DNA from: Pseudomonas denitrificans (nom. rej.)
GTDB lineage: Bacteria > Pseudomonadota > Gammaproteobacteria > Pseudomonadales > Pseudomonadaceae
Length of the DNA: 64,000 bases
Assembly: GCF_008807415.1 (NCBI RefSeq)
Contig: NZ_CP043626.1
Coordinates: forward strand, 2,232,001-2,296,000
Direction of reading: 5' to 3'
In this document: positions 16,536-26,129 of the stretch, piece by piece
Numbering within the stretch: the first letter of the stretch is position 1
How the letters are laid out: every line of letters starts with the position of its first letter
Made by a program: the position numbers and the translations under genes
The notes under the pieces: model-generated
What the model was told of the DNA's origin: nothing
The model's input: the letters and a program-made list of their open reading frames with translations, nothing else
Databases searched by the model: none

Positions 16536-17645
16536 TCAGGCAGTCAGGCGCGGGTAATCGGTGAGGCCGTGGGCGCCGCCGCCGAACAGGGTTTCGCGCT
16601 GGTGCGTGTTGAGCGGCGCGCCCAGGCGCAGGCGTTCGGGCAGGTCGGGGTTGGCGACGAAGGGCCGGCCGAAGGCGATCAGGTCCGCCCAGCCTTCATT
16701 CAGCGCGGCGGCCGCACGCTCGGTGGTGTATTTGCCGGCATAGATCAGCGCGCCGGGGAACACTTCGCGCAGGCGGCGCTTGAACTCCAGCGGCATGTGC
16801 GGGGCATCGTCCCAGTCGGCTTCGGCGATGTGGATGTAGCCCACGCCGATCTCGCCCAGCAGGCGCGCGGCGGCCAGGTAGGTGGTTTCCGGGTCGGCAT
16901 CGGAACAGCCGTTCAGGGTGGTCAGCGGGGCCAGGCGGATACCGACGCGGCTCTTGTCGCCGGTGCCTTCCACCAGCGCCTGGGCCACTTCAGCGAGGAA
17001 GCGCAGGCGGTTCTCCAGCGAGCCGCCGTACTGGTCGGTGCGGTCGTTGGCGTTGGAGTCGATGAACTGGTTGACCAGGTAGCCATTGGCGGCGTGCAAC
17101 TCGACACCGTCGAAACCGGCGGCCATGGCGTTGCGCGCGGCCTGGCGGTACTCGTCAACGATGACCTGGATTTCCTCCACCTTCAGCGCACGGGGTTTCG
17201 AGGCCTGGACGAAGCCGGGAGTGCCGTCGCTTTCGGCAACGAAGACGTTGACGCCTTCTGCCTGCATCGCCGAGGACGACACCGGCGACTGGCCGTCGAG
17301 CAGGCTGATGTGGCTGAGCCGGCCGACGTGCCAGAGCTGGGCGAAGATGCGCCCGCCGGCGGCATGCACCGCCTGGGTGACCTTGCGCCAGCCGGCGACC
17401 TGGGCCGGGGTGTGGATGCCCGGCGTCCAGGCGTAGCCCTTGCCCAGCGGAGAAATCCAGGTGCCCTCGCTGACGATCAGGCCGGCGCCGGCGCGCTGGG
17501 CGTAGTACTCGGCCATCAGCTCGTTGGGCACATCACCCGGCTGGCTGGCGCGGGAGCGGGTCATCGGCGGCATGACGATGCGGTTGGGCAGCTCGAGCCC
17601 ACCCAGGGAATAGGACTGGAACAGCGGGGATGCGTTGGTGGTCAT
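16536..17645 (-). CDS. Old Yellow Enzyme family NADH:flavin oxidoreductase
   Basis: This is a 369-aa FMN-dependent TIM-barrel ene-reductase related to NemA/XenB. Visible features are MPPMTRSRA at the N terminus (FMN-binding), AQLWHVGRLSH, the HAANGYL pair (His and Asn that hydrogen-bond the substrate), GGSLENRLRF, and the C-terminal phosphate-binding AFGRPFVANPDLPERL. It reduces activated C=C bonds, nitro-esters or quinones with NAD(P)H, usually in detoxification. It is a single gene; the upstream 200 bp contain TTCGAA-centred dyad sequence but no clear operator. Confidence 0.92.
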   Translation of the reverse strand: MTTNASPLFQSYSLGGLELPNRIVMPPMTRSRASQPGDVPNELMAEYYAQRAGAGLIVSEGTWISPLGKGYAWTPGIHTPAQVAGWRKVTQAVHAAGGRIFAQLWHVGRLSHISLLDGQSPVSSSAMQAEGVNVFVAESDGTPGFVQASKPRALKVEEIQVIVDEYRQAARNAMAAGFDGVELHAANGYLVNQFIDSNANDRTDQYGGSLENRLRFLAEVAQALVEGTGDKSRVGIRLAPLTTLNGCSDADPETTYLAAARLLGEIGVGYIHIAEADWDDAPHMPLEFKRRLREVFPGALIYAGKYTTERAAAALNEGWADLIAFGRPFVANPDLPERLRLGAPLNTHQRETLFGGGAHGLTDYPRLTA

Positions 17646-17845
17646 GGCGGGACTCCTTCAGCGGCAAGAGGCGCGATCGGGAAGTCCGTGGGGGCCTTGG
17701 TGCAGCGCCGCGAACCACTCGATCGTTCGAATGGAAAGCAGTCTGCGGGCTTTGCCGACGGGGATTAAGACGCCGTTTCGGCAAAATCAATTGATTCCAG
17801 CTCACGAATGCAAGCCGAATTGCCTGTCTGGAAGCGGAGAATCCT

Positions 17846-18157
17846 TCAGCCCTGGCTGGCAATGGCCTGGGCTACCTGCTGGTCACTCAAGGGTGATTGC
17901 GGGTGCTCGCTGCGGTACAGGCGCAGGGCTTGTTCGAGTTGGGCGCCATGAATCTGCCCGGCCGAAGCGACGTAGGCCAGTGCATCGTCGCGAGCCTGCT
18001 GATAGGCGCGTGGCGCCTGGCTGCTGGACTCGCTGACGGCGGCCGTGCCGAGGCTGGTGCCGACGGTGAAGTGATCCGAGGAGTTGCCCTTGCCATCCAT
18101 GGCAGCGGCGGGGCCGGCAATGGCGAGCAGCAGAACGGCAGCGGCTTTCTTCAGCAT
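17846..18157 (-). CDS. DUF2388 domain-containing exported protein
   Basis: This is a 103-aa Pseudomonas-type small secreted protein. A signal peptide (MLKKAAAVLLLAIAGPAAA) is followed by a Ser/Thr-rich stretch and the DUF2388 signature QARDDALAYVASAGQIHGAQLEQALR. Function is unknown in the family. The start at 18157 is chosen because it gives the signal peptide; it overlaps the end of the GNAT gene by 7 bp, so the two are probably co-transcribed. Confidence 0.8.
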   Translation of the reverse strand: MLKKAAAVLLLAIAGPAAAMDGKGNSSDHFTVGTSLGTAAVSESSSQAPRAYQQARDDALAYVASAGQIHGAQLEQALRLYRSEHPQSPLSDQQVAQAIASQG

Positions 18158-18600
18158 CCGCAGACCGCCGGACGCGCGGTCCAGCCCATGCGCATCTCGG
18201 GATGCCCGGTGTGTTCGTCCTTGCGCTCCTCCAGCACCTCGAAACCGTGCCGCTGGTAGAACGCCACGGCGCCGGCATTGGCCGAATAGACCGCCAGTTC
18301 CAGCATCGGCAGGTGAATCTTGGCGTCGCTCAGCAGGTGCGAGCCCAGCCCTTGGCCCTGGCACTCGGGGGCAACGAACAGGGCGGCCAGTGCGCCGTCG
18401 TGCAGGCTGTAGAAGCCAATCACGCAGCCGTCGCTCTCGACGACGCGCGACGCGGCAGCAGGCAGGTAGACGTCGCGCATGTCCTGCAGGCGCTGCTGCC
18501 AGAAATCGGTATCGATGAAATTGTGGGCCTGCTGCGAAGCGCGCAGCCAGATATCCAGCACCCGGTCCATGTCGTCATCGCGAAAGTCACGGATCTGCAT
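18151..18600 (-). CDS. GNAT family N-acetyltransferase, YjaB-like
   Basis: This is a 149-aa acyltransferase that transfers an acetyl group from acetyl-CoA to an amine. The motif A region LAALFVAPECQGQGLGSHLL carries the Q/RxxGxG/A pyrophosphate-binding loop, and NAGAVAFYQRHGF is motif B. Over its length it is similar to E. coli YjaB. The substrate is unknown. It overlaps the DUF2388 gene downstream. Confidence 0.88.
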   Translation of the reverse strand: MQIRDFRDDDMDRVLDIWLRASQQAHNFIDTDFWQQRLQDMRDVYLPAAASRVVESDGCVIGFYSLHDGALAALFVAPECQGQGLGSHLLSDAKIHLPMLELAVYSANAGAVAFYQRHGFEVLEERKDEHTGHPEMRMGWTARPAVCGC

Positions 18601-18954
18601 CGGAGTCGTCTCCCGGTCTTTTTAAGTGCTCATGGCGTGGCGGGCGGCATCCTCGCACAAGCGATCACCCCTGCGCTCCCCCGCGCACTGCCACCAATCG
18701 TCGCACCTGCGCAGCCTCCAACAATGGCAAAAAAGAGCCGGCGAGCGACCCTTGCACTCAAGCACGCCCGAGGCAAACCGTCAGGTTCCACTCATCCGAA
18801 TCAGTGAACGACCGGCGGTCTCGGGGCTCTCTCGAATGGGTCTGGCAAATCCGCCAATGCGCGCGGCAGCGCGTGCCGACGCCCGTGGCGGATAGAAGCC
18901 CGAGGGCACAACCGACCCGCGAATTCCAACCTGAAGCAATCAAGGAGACAGTCA
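18601..18954. other. Intergenic region without recognised feature
   Basis: About 350 bp between the divergent GNAT and DUF883 genes. I see no RNA gene, strong hairpin or credible ORF; promoters for both genes presumably lie here. Confidence 0.5.
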
Positions 18955-19272
18955 ATGGGCAGCTATCGATGGTTCCCCTCTACCCGCAACAGTGGCGTGC
19001 AGGAGTTGCAATCCCTGGTGAACGACCTGGAATCCCTGCTGGCCAGCAGCCGCGACCTGACGGCAGAACAACTGCCGGCGTTCAAGACGAGGCTGCGGGA
19101 CCTGGTGGACGACAGCCGCGAAACCAGCGAACACCTGATTCAGCGCAGCCGCCGGGCCATTCGCGCGGGCGGCGAGTATGCCAGTGAACACCCCTGGCAG
19201 ACCGTTGCAGTACTGGCCACAGCCGCGGGCCTGCTGGCCGCGGCCTGTGCCCTGAGCCGTCATCAGCACTGA
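18955..19272 (+). CDS. DUF883 (ElaB/YqjD) family protein
   Basis: This is a 105-aa protein with a long charged amphipathic helical part (residues 15-75) and a C-terminal transmembrane segment (TVAVLATAAGLLAAACALSR) preceded by the family's glycine/YxxxxPW motif (GGEYASEHPWQ). ElaB and YqjD are tail-anchored inner-membrane proteins that bind ribosomes in stationary phase under RpoS. AAGGAG lies 7 nt before the ATG. Confidence 0.82.
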   Translation: MGSYRWFPSTRNSGVQELQSLVNDLESLLASSRDLTAEQLPAFKTRLRDLVDDSRETSEHLIQRSRRAIRAGGEYASEHPWQTVAVLATAAGLLAAACALSRHQH

Positions 19273-19332
19273 CGCCCGGGCGGTGAGCGGCCGCAGCGTT
19301 GCCGCTCACCGCGCACTGGTCGATGAGCCGCG

Positions 19333-19560
19333 CTAGTCGATGAAGCTGTCGATCAGCTCCAGACCAAGACTGCGCACCCGCCCTGCGCTGCTCAGTTCGT
19401 CGCCGTGGATGCCGACCACGGTGGTACAGGGCATGTCCGCCAGTTGGCTGCTGAGTCGGATCGAATAGCGACCACCCTCCTCCCGGTAGCAGGAGAAATT
19501 GAACAGCGGGTAGGCTTCGTGGAGCACCGCTTCCACGTCCAGGCGTCGGAACTGCGTCAT
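19333..19560 (-). CDS. DUF1652 domain-containing protein
   Basis: This is a 75-aa Pseudomonas-specific small protein with the family pattern L.P......C.. (FNFSCYREEGGRYSIRLSS) and a conserved TTVVGIHGDELSS segment. Its function is unknown. The start at 19560 has a strong GAGGAGG ribosome site; longer in-frame extensions lack one. Confidence 0.75.
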   Translation of the reverse strand: MTQFRRLDVEAVLHEAYPLFNFSCYREEGGRYSIRLSSQLADMPCTTVVGIHGDELSSAGRVRSLGLELIDSFID

Positions 19561-19973
19561 GGCCACCTCCTCTCCCTGGTTCAACCCTGCCCGCTCGGCT
19601 GCCGGAGGGAAATGCTGGCGATTGGCCCAGGCGCCGGGACTCGCCGGCATCGGCAAGCGGATCGCCCGCGCTGGCAGGCGCCGCTGATATCAAGGCTACC
19701 CTCCGGCCCGTGCGGGTTTCGGACGGAAGGCCTGCCAGGGGGCAACCCTGGCGACGAGAGCGGCGGCAAAGCTGATGGCCGTGCATTATCCAGCCTCTTG
19801 CCGGTGCAACCTTGCATCCTGCAAGTGACCAAAGGCCAGCATGTGCGCACGATTTCCAGCAATAACAACCTGTTAAGCGGATGAAACAGTCTTTCCCGGC
19901 CTGGCACGGCTGATGCGAGGTTTCAGGCTCAAGCCAGCGCTCCGGCTTTTGCCAACCACCGGGAGGGATCGAC
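19561..19973. other. Intergenic region upstream of DUF1652 and DUF3509-like genes
   Basis: A 413-bp region between divergent small genes. Apart from the sigma-54-like promoter at 19902-19916 I see no gene or RNA. Its left half is GC-rich; the part near 19840-19890 is AT-richer (AATAACAACCTGTTAAG), which would fit a promoter. Confidence 0.4.
19902..19916 (+). promoter_or_regulatory. Sigma-54-like promoter
   Basis: TGGCACGGCTGATGC has the -24 GG and -12 GC doublets at exact N10 spacing and the TGGCAC block; only the first T of the -12 TTGC is replaced by A. It lies 58 nt upstream of the ATG at 19974. Confidence 0.4.
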
Positions 19974-20351
19974 ATGTCCAGTTGCCGCGACACTGCCATC
20001 GAGCACCTGAGCCACCTGTTCAGCGACTACCGTCCACAGTTCACCACCAGGCCCGACGGCACGCTGCTGATCAACCTGCGCAATGCCGCGGGCAAGCGCC
20101 TGATCTCCCGTGTCATCCAGCACGAGGAGCAGACCAGCGCCGTGTTGCTGAACAACCTCGTGGAGCGTATCCGGCGAGACCTGATGACAGTGGAAGGTCC
20201 GCTGGAGGAGGACAACGTCGACTGGTTTCTCAAGCGCATCGAACTGCAGACCTTCGTTCCGGTGAATCCGACCCACCGGCCGCGCAAGGTGGTGGTGGCC
20301 GGTGCACGTCTGCGCGCCCTGGCCGGCAAGCAGGCCCCGCAAGCGAGGTGA
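19974..20351 (+). CDS. DUF3509-like Pseudomonas protein
   Basis: This is a 125-aa basic cytosolic protein. The pattern of a PDGTLLINLRN strand, RLISRVIQHEEQTS and a helix ending VERIRRDLMTVEG resembles the DUF3509 family found almost only in Pseudomonas; the basic tail (HRPRKVVVAGARLRALAGKQ) goes beyond the usual domain. Function unknown. A GGGAGG ribosome site precedes the ATG, and a sigma-54-like promoter is upstream. Confidence 0.6.
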   Translation: MSSCRDTAIEHLSHLFSDYRPQFTTRPDGTLLINLRNAAGKRLISRVIQHEEQTSAVLLNNLVERIRRDLMTVEGPLEEDNVDWFLKRIELQTFVPVNPTHRPRKVVVAGARLRALAGKQAPQAR

Positions 20352-20353
20352 GC

Positions 20354-20506
20354 ATGAAAACCCCCGTGGATACCCCTGACCCCGACCCTCGAGTGACCCG
20401 CGAGGAGTCGCTGGAAGAACTGGTGGACATCGAGCCCGAGGACAGCCGGCAGGAGCCCCATCTGTCCGCGGCCCACCAGGACGGCCTCAAGGACGGGCCG
20501 ACGTAA
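20354..20506 (+). CDS. Small acidic hypothetical protein
   Basis: This is a 50-aa ORF starting 2 nt after the DUF3509-like gene, with GCGAGGTGAG as ribosome site. The product is Pro/Asp/Glu-rich (EESLEELVDIEPED) and probably disordered. It looks co-translated with its neighbour. No family recognised. Confidence 0.55.
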   Translation: MKTPVDTPDPDPRVTREESLEELVDIEPEDSRQEPHLSAAHQDGLKDGPT

Positions 20507-20677
20507 GCCGATAAGACAGAAGGCCAGCGCAGCCAAACCGATGGGAAGTGCATTCCGGTGGCCACCGTCAGTCCGAGCAGTCGGGCGGCCACCGGTTCTC
20601 TCCCCCGCGCGGGACTGTCCCTCCTTCCCGCACCGGCACGCATGAGCGAGGGAGCAGACAGGCTCCGGCGCTGGCAA

Positions 20678-22336
<1,659 letters not shown>

Positions 22337-23164
22337 TCAGCAGGCAATGAACTCGAACGGCAGGTCTTCCACCCGCTTGAGCTGCGGCGCGACGTAGTCG
22401 CCCTCGCCAGTCAGCTCGTGCAGCAGCGCCTCGCGCTGGCGCGGGAAGTCGTAGCCACCGCGCTCGCGCGGATGCGCCAGCGGCACCTCGACGATGCGCT
22501 TGATGCGCCCCGGACGCGGCGCCATGACCACCACGCGGTCGGCGAGGAACAGCGCCTCTTCGACGTCATGGGTCACCAGCACGGTGGTAATGCGTTCGCG
22601 CTGGCGGATGCGCAGCAGCTCCTCCTGCAACTGCTGGCGGGTCAGCGCATCGAGCGCGCCGAAGGGCTCGTCCAGCAGCAGGATGCGCGGGCTGGCCACC
22701 AGGCCGCGGGCAATTGCCACGCGCTGCGCCATGCCGCCGGAAAGCTGATGCGGGTAGGCGCGGGCGAAGGCCGTCAGGCCTACCAGCTGCAGATAATCGG
22801 CGACCCTGGCGGCCTTGCCGGTCTCGCTCAGCGGTTCGTTGACCAGGCCGAGGGCGACGTTCTGCTCCACGCTCAGCCAGGGGAACAGCCGGTGCTCCTG
22901 GAACACGATGCCGCGCTCGCCGCCAATGCCGTCGATGAGCGCGCCGTCGATGCGGATCTCGCCCTGGAATTCGCGGTCCAGCCCCACCAGCAGCCGCAGC
23001 AGCGTGGACTTGCCGCAACCGCTGGCGCCGACGATGGCGATGAACTCACCGTCGGCGATCTCCAGGTCGAAGCGTTCGATGGCCTGTAGCTCGCGGCCGT
23101 CCACGGGGAAACTCTTAGCGACCTGGCGAAAGCTCACCAGTGCCTGCGATGCGAATGCGTTCAT
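22337..23164 (-). CDS. atsC: Sulfate-ester ABC transporter ATP-binding protein
   Basis: This is a 275-aa SsuB/TauB-type ATPase: Walker A GASGCGKST, Q-loop VFQEHRLFPWL, signature LSGGMAQR, Walker B ILLLDEP and THDVEEA. It lies between atsA and the double permease and overlaps the permease stop by 4 bp, so it is translated with it. In P. aeruginosa the equivalent genes form the sulfur-regulated atsRBC importer. Confidence 0.88.
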   Translation of the reverse strand: MNAFASQALVSFRQVAKSFPVDGRELQAIERFDLEIADGEFIAIVGASGCGKSTLLRLLVGLDREFQGEIRIDGALIDGIGGERGIVFQEHRLFPWLSVEQNVALGLVNEPLSETGKAARVADYLQLVGLTAFARAYPHQLSGGMAQRVAIARGLVASPRILLLDEPFGALDALTRQQLQEELLRIRQRERITTVLVTHDVEEALFLADRVVVMAPRPGRIKRIVEVPLAHPRERGGYDFPRQREALLHELTGEGDYVAPQLKRVEDLPFEFIAC

Positions 23165-24777
23165 GCGTGTCTCCAGCGCGTCACCCGCGCTTCGATGCGC
23201 TGGCCGAGGGCGGCCAGCAGGGCTCCGGTGAGGCCAACCAGCAACATGCCGGCACCGACCAGGTCCATGCGGAAGAGTTGTTGCGCGCCGATCATCAGGC
23301 TGCCGATACCGCCGTCCGATGGCATGAAGTACTCGGCGCCGATGGTGCCGAGCCAGGCGTAGATCAGCGCCAGGCGCACCCCGGTGAACACTGAGGGCGC
23401 GGCGCCCGGCAGCACCAAGCGGCGCAACCGTTGCCAGGGCGAGAGGCGCAGGGCGATGGCCGCCTCGCTCAGTTGCGCCGGCAGGCTGGCGATGCCGCGC
23501 TGGGTCGCCAGCAGCAGCGGAAAGAATGCAGCCAGGCCGACGAACACCACCTTGGCCAGCTCGCCCAAACCAAACCAGGCGGTGAGCAGCGGCACCCAGG
23601 CGAAGATCGCCACCTGCCGCAGCGCGGCGAAGGACGGACCGAGCAGCCGCTCCGCCGGGCGCCACAGGCCCAGTCCCAGGCCGAGCAGGAAGCCCAGCGA
23701 GCCGCCCAACAGCAGGCCGGCGAGCGTGCGTTGCAGGCTGGCCAGCAACGCGACGGTCAGGCTGCCATCCAGCAATCCATCCCACAGCGCGACAGCTACC
23801 GACGCAGGGCTGGCGAGAATGGCGGGATCGACCCACTCCGACGCGCTCGCCGCCTGCCAGATCGCCAGCAGCGCCAGCGGCAGCAGCCAGGGTTGCAGGC
23901 GCTCCCAGCCCTGCCCTGCTCCGCTGCGGTGGGACGCTGCGCGGCGCAGCTCCCCTGCAGCCTGCTGTGGCCAGTGCACCAGACGCCGGTCCAGCGCCTG
24001 GATGCCGCGGTCCATCGCCGCCCCCACCAGACCGATGACCAGGATGCAGACGAACACGATATCGAGCATGAACAGCTGGCGCGCCTGCACCATCAGGTAG
24101 CCGACGCCTTCGCTGGAGGCCAGCAGTTCCACTGCCAGCAGCGAGGTCCAGCCCTGCGCCAATGCCAGGCGCACGCCAGTGAGAAACGCCGGTAGCGCCG
24201 CCGGCAGGATCAACCGCCACAGCAACAGCCGGCGCGGCAGGCGCAGCACGGCAGCGGCCTCGCGCAGGCGCGGCTGGGCATCGCGCACGCCCACCAGGGT
24301 GTGCAGCGTCACCGGCACGATGATGGCCTTGATCAGCACCACCAGCTTGAGCAGTTCACCAATGCCGAAGAACAGCATGAACAACGGAATCCAGGCGAGG
24401 GTCGGAACTTGCGCCAGGGCACTGAAGGTGGGCAGCACCAGACGCTCGGCGCGGCGGCTGAAGCCGAGCCAGGCGCCCAGTGCCAGCCCGCTGAGGATGC
24501 CGGCCAGCAGGCCCCAGAGCAGACGTTTCAGGCTGATGCCCAGTTGCTGCCAGAGCTCGCCGGCAAGCAGCTCGCGGCCGGCCTGCAGTACCAGTTCGGG
24601 CGTGGGCAGGATCTGCGCGGACATCCAGTGACGGTGGCTGGCGAACCACCAGAGCACGCTGATGGCCAGTGGCACCAGCCACGGCAGGATGGGTGCGAGC
24701 CCGCGCCAGCCGAAGATGGAAGGCCTCAGGCGGGGGCTGGGAAGAGCAAGGCGATACGGCTTCGTAATATTCTTCAT
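23161..24777 (-). CDS. atsB: Sulfate-ester ABC transporter, fused double permease
   Basis: This is a 538-aa protein made of two complete SsuC-type permease halves fused in tandem. Each half has its own EAA loop: LREAAAVLRLPRRLLLWRLILPAA in the first and LSEAAIALRLSPWQRLRRLVLPGA in the second. One polypeptide therefore supplies both membrane domains, as known for AtsB. The start at 24777 is preferred over an in-frame ATG at 24819 because a 14-bp palindrome (24796-24809) sits between them and the N terminus from 24777 is conventional; neither has a strong ribosome site. Confidence 0.88.
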   Translation of the reverse strand: MKNITKPYRLALPSPRLRPSIFGWRGLAPILPWLVPLAISVLWWFASHRHWMSAQILPTPELVLQAGRELLAGELWQQLGISLKRLLWGLLAGILSGLALGAWLGFSRRAERLVLPTFSALAQVPTLAWIPLFMLFFGIGELLKLVVLIKAIIVPVTLHTLVGVRDAQPRLREAAAVLRLPRRLLLWRLILPAALPAFLTGVRLALAQGWTSLLAVELLASSEGVGYLMVQARQLFMLDIVFVCILVIGLVGAAMDRGIQALDRRLVHWPQQAAGELRRAASHRSGAGQGWERLQPWLLPLALLAIWQAASASEWVDPAILASPASVAVALWDGLLDGSLTVALLASLQRTLAGLLLGGSLGFLLGLGLGLWRPAERLLGPSFAALRQVAIFAWVPLLTAWFGLGELAKVVFVGLAAFFPLLLATQRGIASLPAQLSEAAIALRLSPWQRLRRLVLPGAAPSVFTGVRLALIYAWLGTIGAEYFMPSDGGIGSLMIGAQQLFRMDLVGAGMLLVGLTGALLAALGQRIEARVTRWRHA

Positions 24778-25035
24778 TGGAATATAAATAGTTATATAAA
24801 TGCATTTATGAGCTAACACAGGCCATTTAAGGGAAGGCCCGCACGCTCATCCAATGCATTCGCCGAATATTTTTTATGCCCGCAGGGCATCTGCCCGCAG
24901 AGGCCTGCGGCTGCTCGCTTAGCTCGAATAATTACTAAAAAATCACTTTTTATTATTTTGTTGATGAGCAGCCCCATGCCTTTAGTGCGGGCGCCGGAGC
25001 CACACGCGCTCCCCCATCTGCAGGAGGCAGGCGCC
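24778..25035. promoter_or_regulatory. AT-rich divergent ats control region
   Basis: This 258-bp gap between atsB and the binding-protein gene is far more AT-rich than the genes around it. It holds a perfect 14-bp palindrome ATAAATGCATTTAT at 24796-24809 and runs such as CACTTTTTATTATTTTG near 24942. Sulfate-starvation regulators (CysB, SftR) act on such regions in P. aeruginosa, but I cannot assign a specific site. Confidence 0.45.
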
Positions 25036-26097
25036 ATGAAGGCCCTCACTACTCAATTGCTGTCCCTCTTCGCTGCGCCGGTATTGGCCGGCCTGCTCGG
25101 CGCCTATCCGCTGGTCACCCAGGCCGCCGACCCGGTGAAGGAAATCCGCATCGCTGTGCCCGACGTCAGCGCCGGGCAGAACCACTCCGGCGGCGGCGTG
25201 GTGGACATCCTCTACACCCGCCAGCTGCTGGAGCAGGAATTCGCCAAGGACGGTATCCAGGTGAAATGGAGCTTCTTCAAGGGGGCCGGCCCGGTGGTCA
25301 ATGAAGCTTTCGCCAATGGCCAGGTGGACTTCGCCTACCTGGGCGACCTGGCGGCGATCATCGGCAAATCCAGCGGCCTGGACAGCCGCGTGCTGGCCGC
25401 CACCGCGCGCGGCGTGAACCATTACCTGGGCGTGCAGCCGGGATCGGGGATCAAGACCCTGGCCGACCTCAAGGGCAAGCGCGTGGGCATCTTCCGCGGC
25501 ACTGCCAGCCAACTCTCCTTCGACAACGCCCTGGCCAGCGCCGGCCTCACCGAGAAGGACCTGAAGGTGATCAACCTCGACTTCAGCGCAGCCCTCGCGG
25601 CGCTGGCGGCCAAGCAGATCGACGCCACCTGGGGGCTGGCCGGCCTGTTCGCCCTGCGCGACAAGGGCCTGGCAGAAATCCCGCTGAACACCCGCGACCT
25701 CGGCGGCGCCGGCACCCTGCAGGCGCTGCTGGTGGGCAACGGCGAATTCGTCGACGCCCACCCGGACATCACCGAGCGCCTGCTCAAGGTGCAGCTGCAG
25801 GCCGTGCAATGGGCCAGTGCGGAGGCCAACCGCGATGCCTATATCGAACTGGTGTCGAAGCAGGCCAGCTACCCGGCGGTGATCTTCAAGAGCGAGTACC
25901 AGGACCGGCCGCTGGTGGAAGTACTGTCGCCGAAGCTGGACGCCGACTTTCTCGGTCGCCTGGATGCGTCCATCACGGCCGCGAAGAGCTACGGCCTGAT
26001 CCGCCGCGACTTCAAGGCCGCCGACTGGGCCAACCCCGCCCCGCAGGAAGCGGCAAGCCGGCAGGTGGCCGGGCAGCCGGTGGCGGCGATTCAGTAG
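25036..26097 (+). CDS. atsR: Sulfate-ester/sulfonate ABC transporter binding protein
   Basis: This is a 353-aa periplasmic binding protein with a signal peptide ending at TQAA and the SsuA-like fold motifs IRIAVPDVSAGQ, VNEAFANGQVDFAYLGDLAAI and LKGKRVGIFRGTASQLSF. It is transcribed divergently from atsBC and is most likely their partner (AtsR in P. aeruginosa). The start at 25036 is chosen for its AGGAGG ribosome site and proper signal peptide; the longer reading from 24958 lacks both. The C-terminal 20 residues (APQEAASRQVAGQPV) are a low-complexity tail. Confidence 0.85.
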   Translation: MKALTTQLLSLFAAPVLAGLLGAYPLVTQAADPVKEIRIAVPDVSAGQNHSGGGVVDILYTRQLLEQEFAKDGIQVKWSFFKGAGPVVNEAFANGQVDFAYLGDLAAIIGKSSGLDSRVLAATARGVNHYLGVQPGSGIKTLADLKGKRVGIFRGTASQLSFDNALASAGLTEKDLKVINLDFSAALAALAAKQIDATWGLAGLFALRDKGLAEIPLNTRDLGGAGTLQALLVGNGEFVDAHPDITERLLKVQLQAVQWASAEANRDAYIELVSKQASYPAVIFKSEYQDRPLVEVLSPKLDADFLGRLDASITAAKSYGLIRRDFKAADWANPAPQEAASRQVAGQPVAAIQ

Positions 26098-26129
26098 CCG
26101 CCCGGACTCACCTGTGGGAAGGGGAACGT

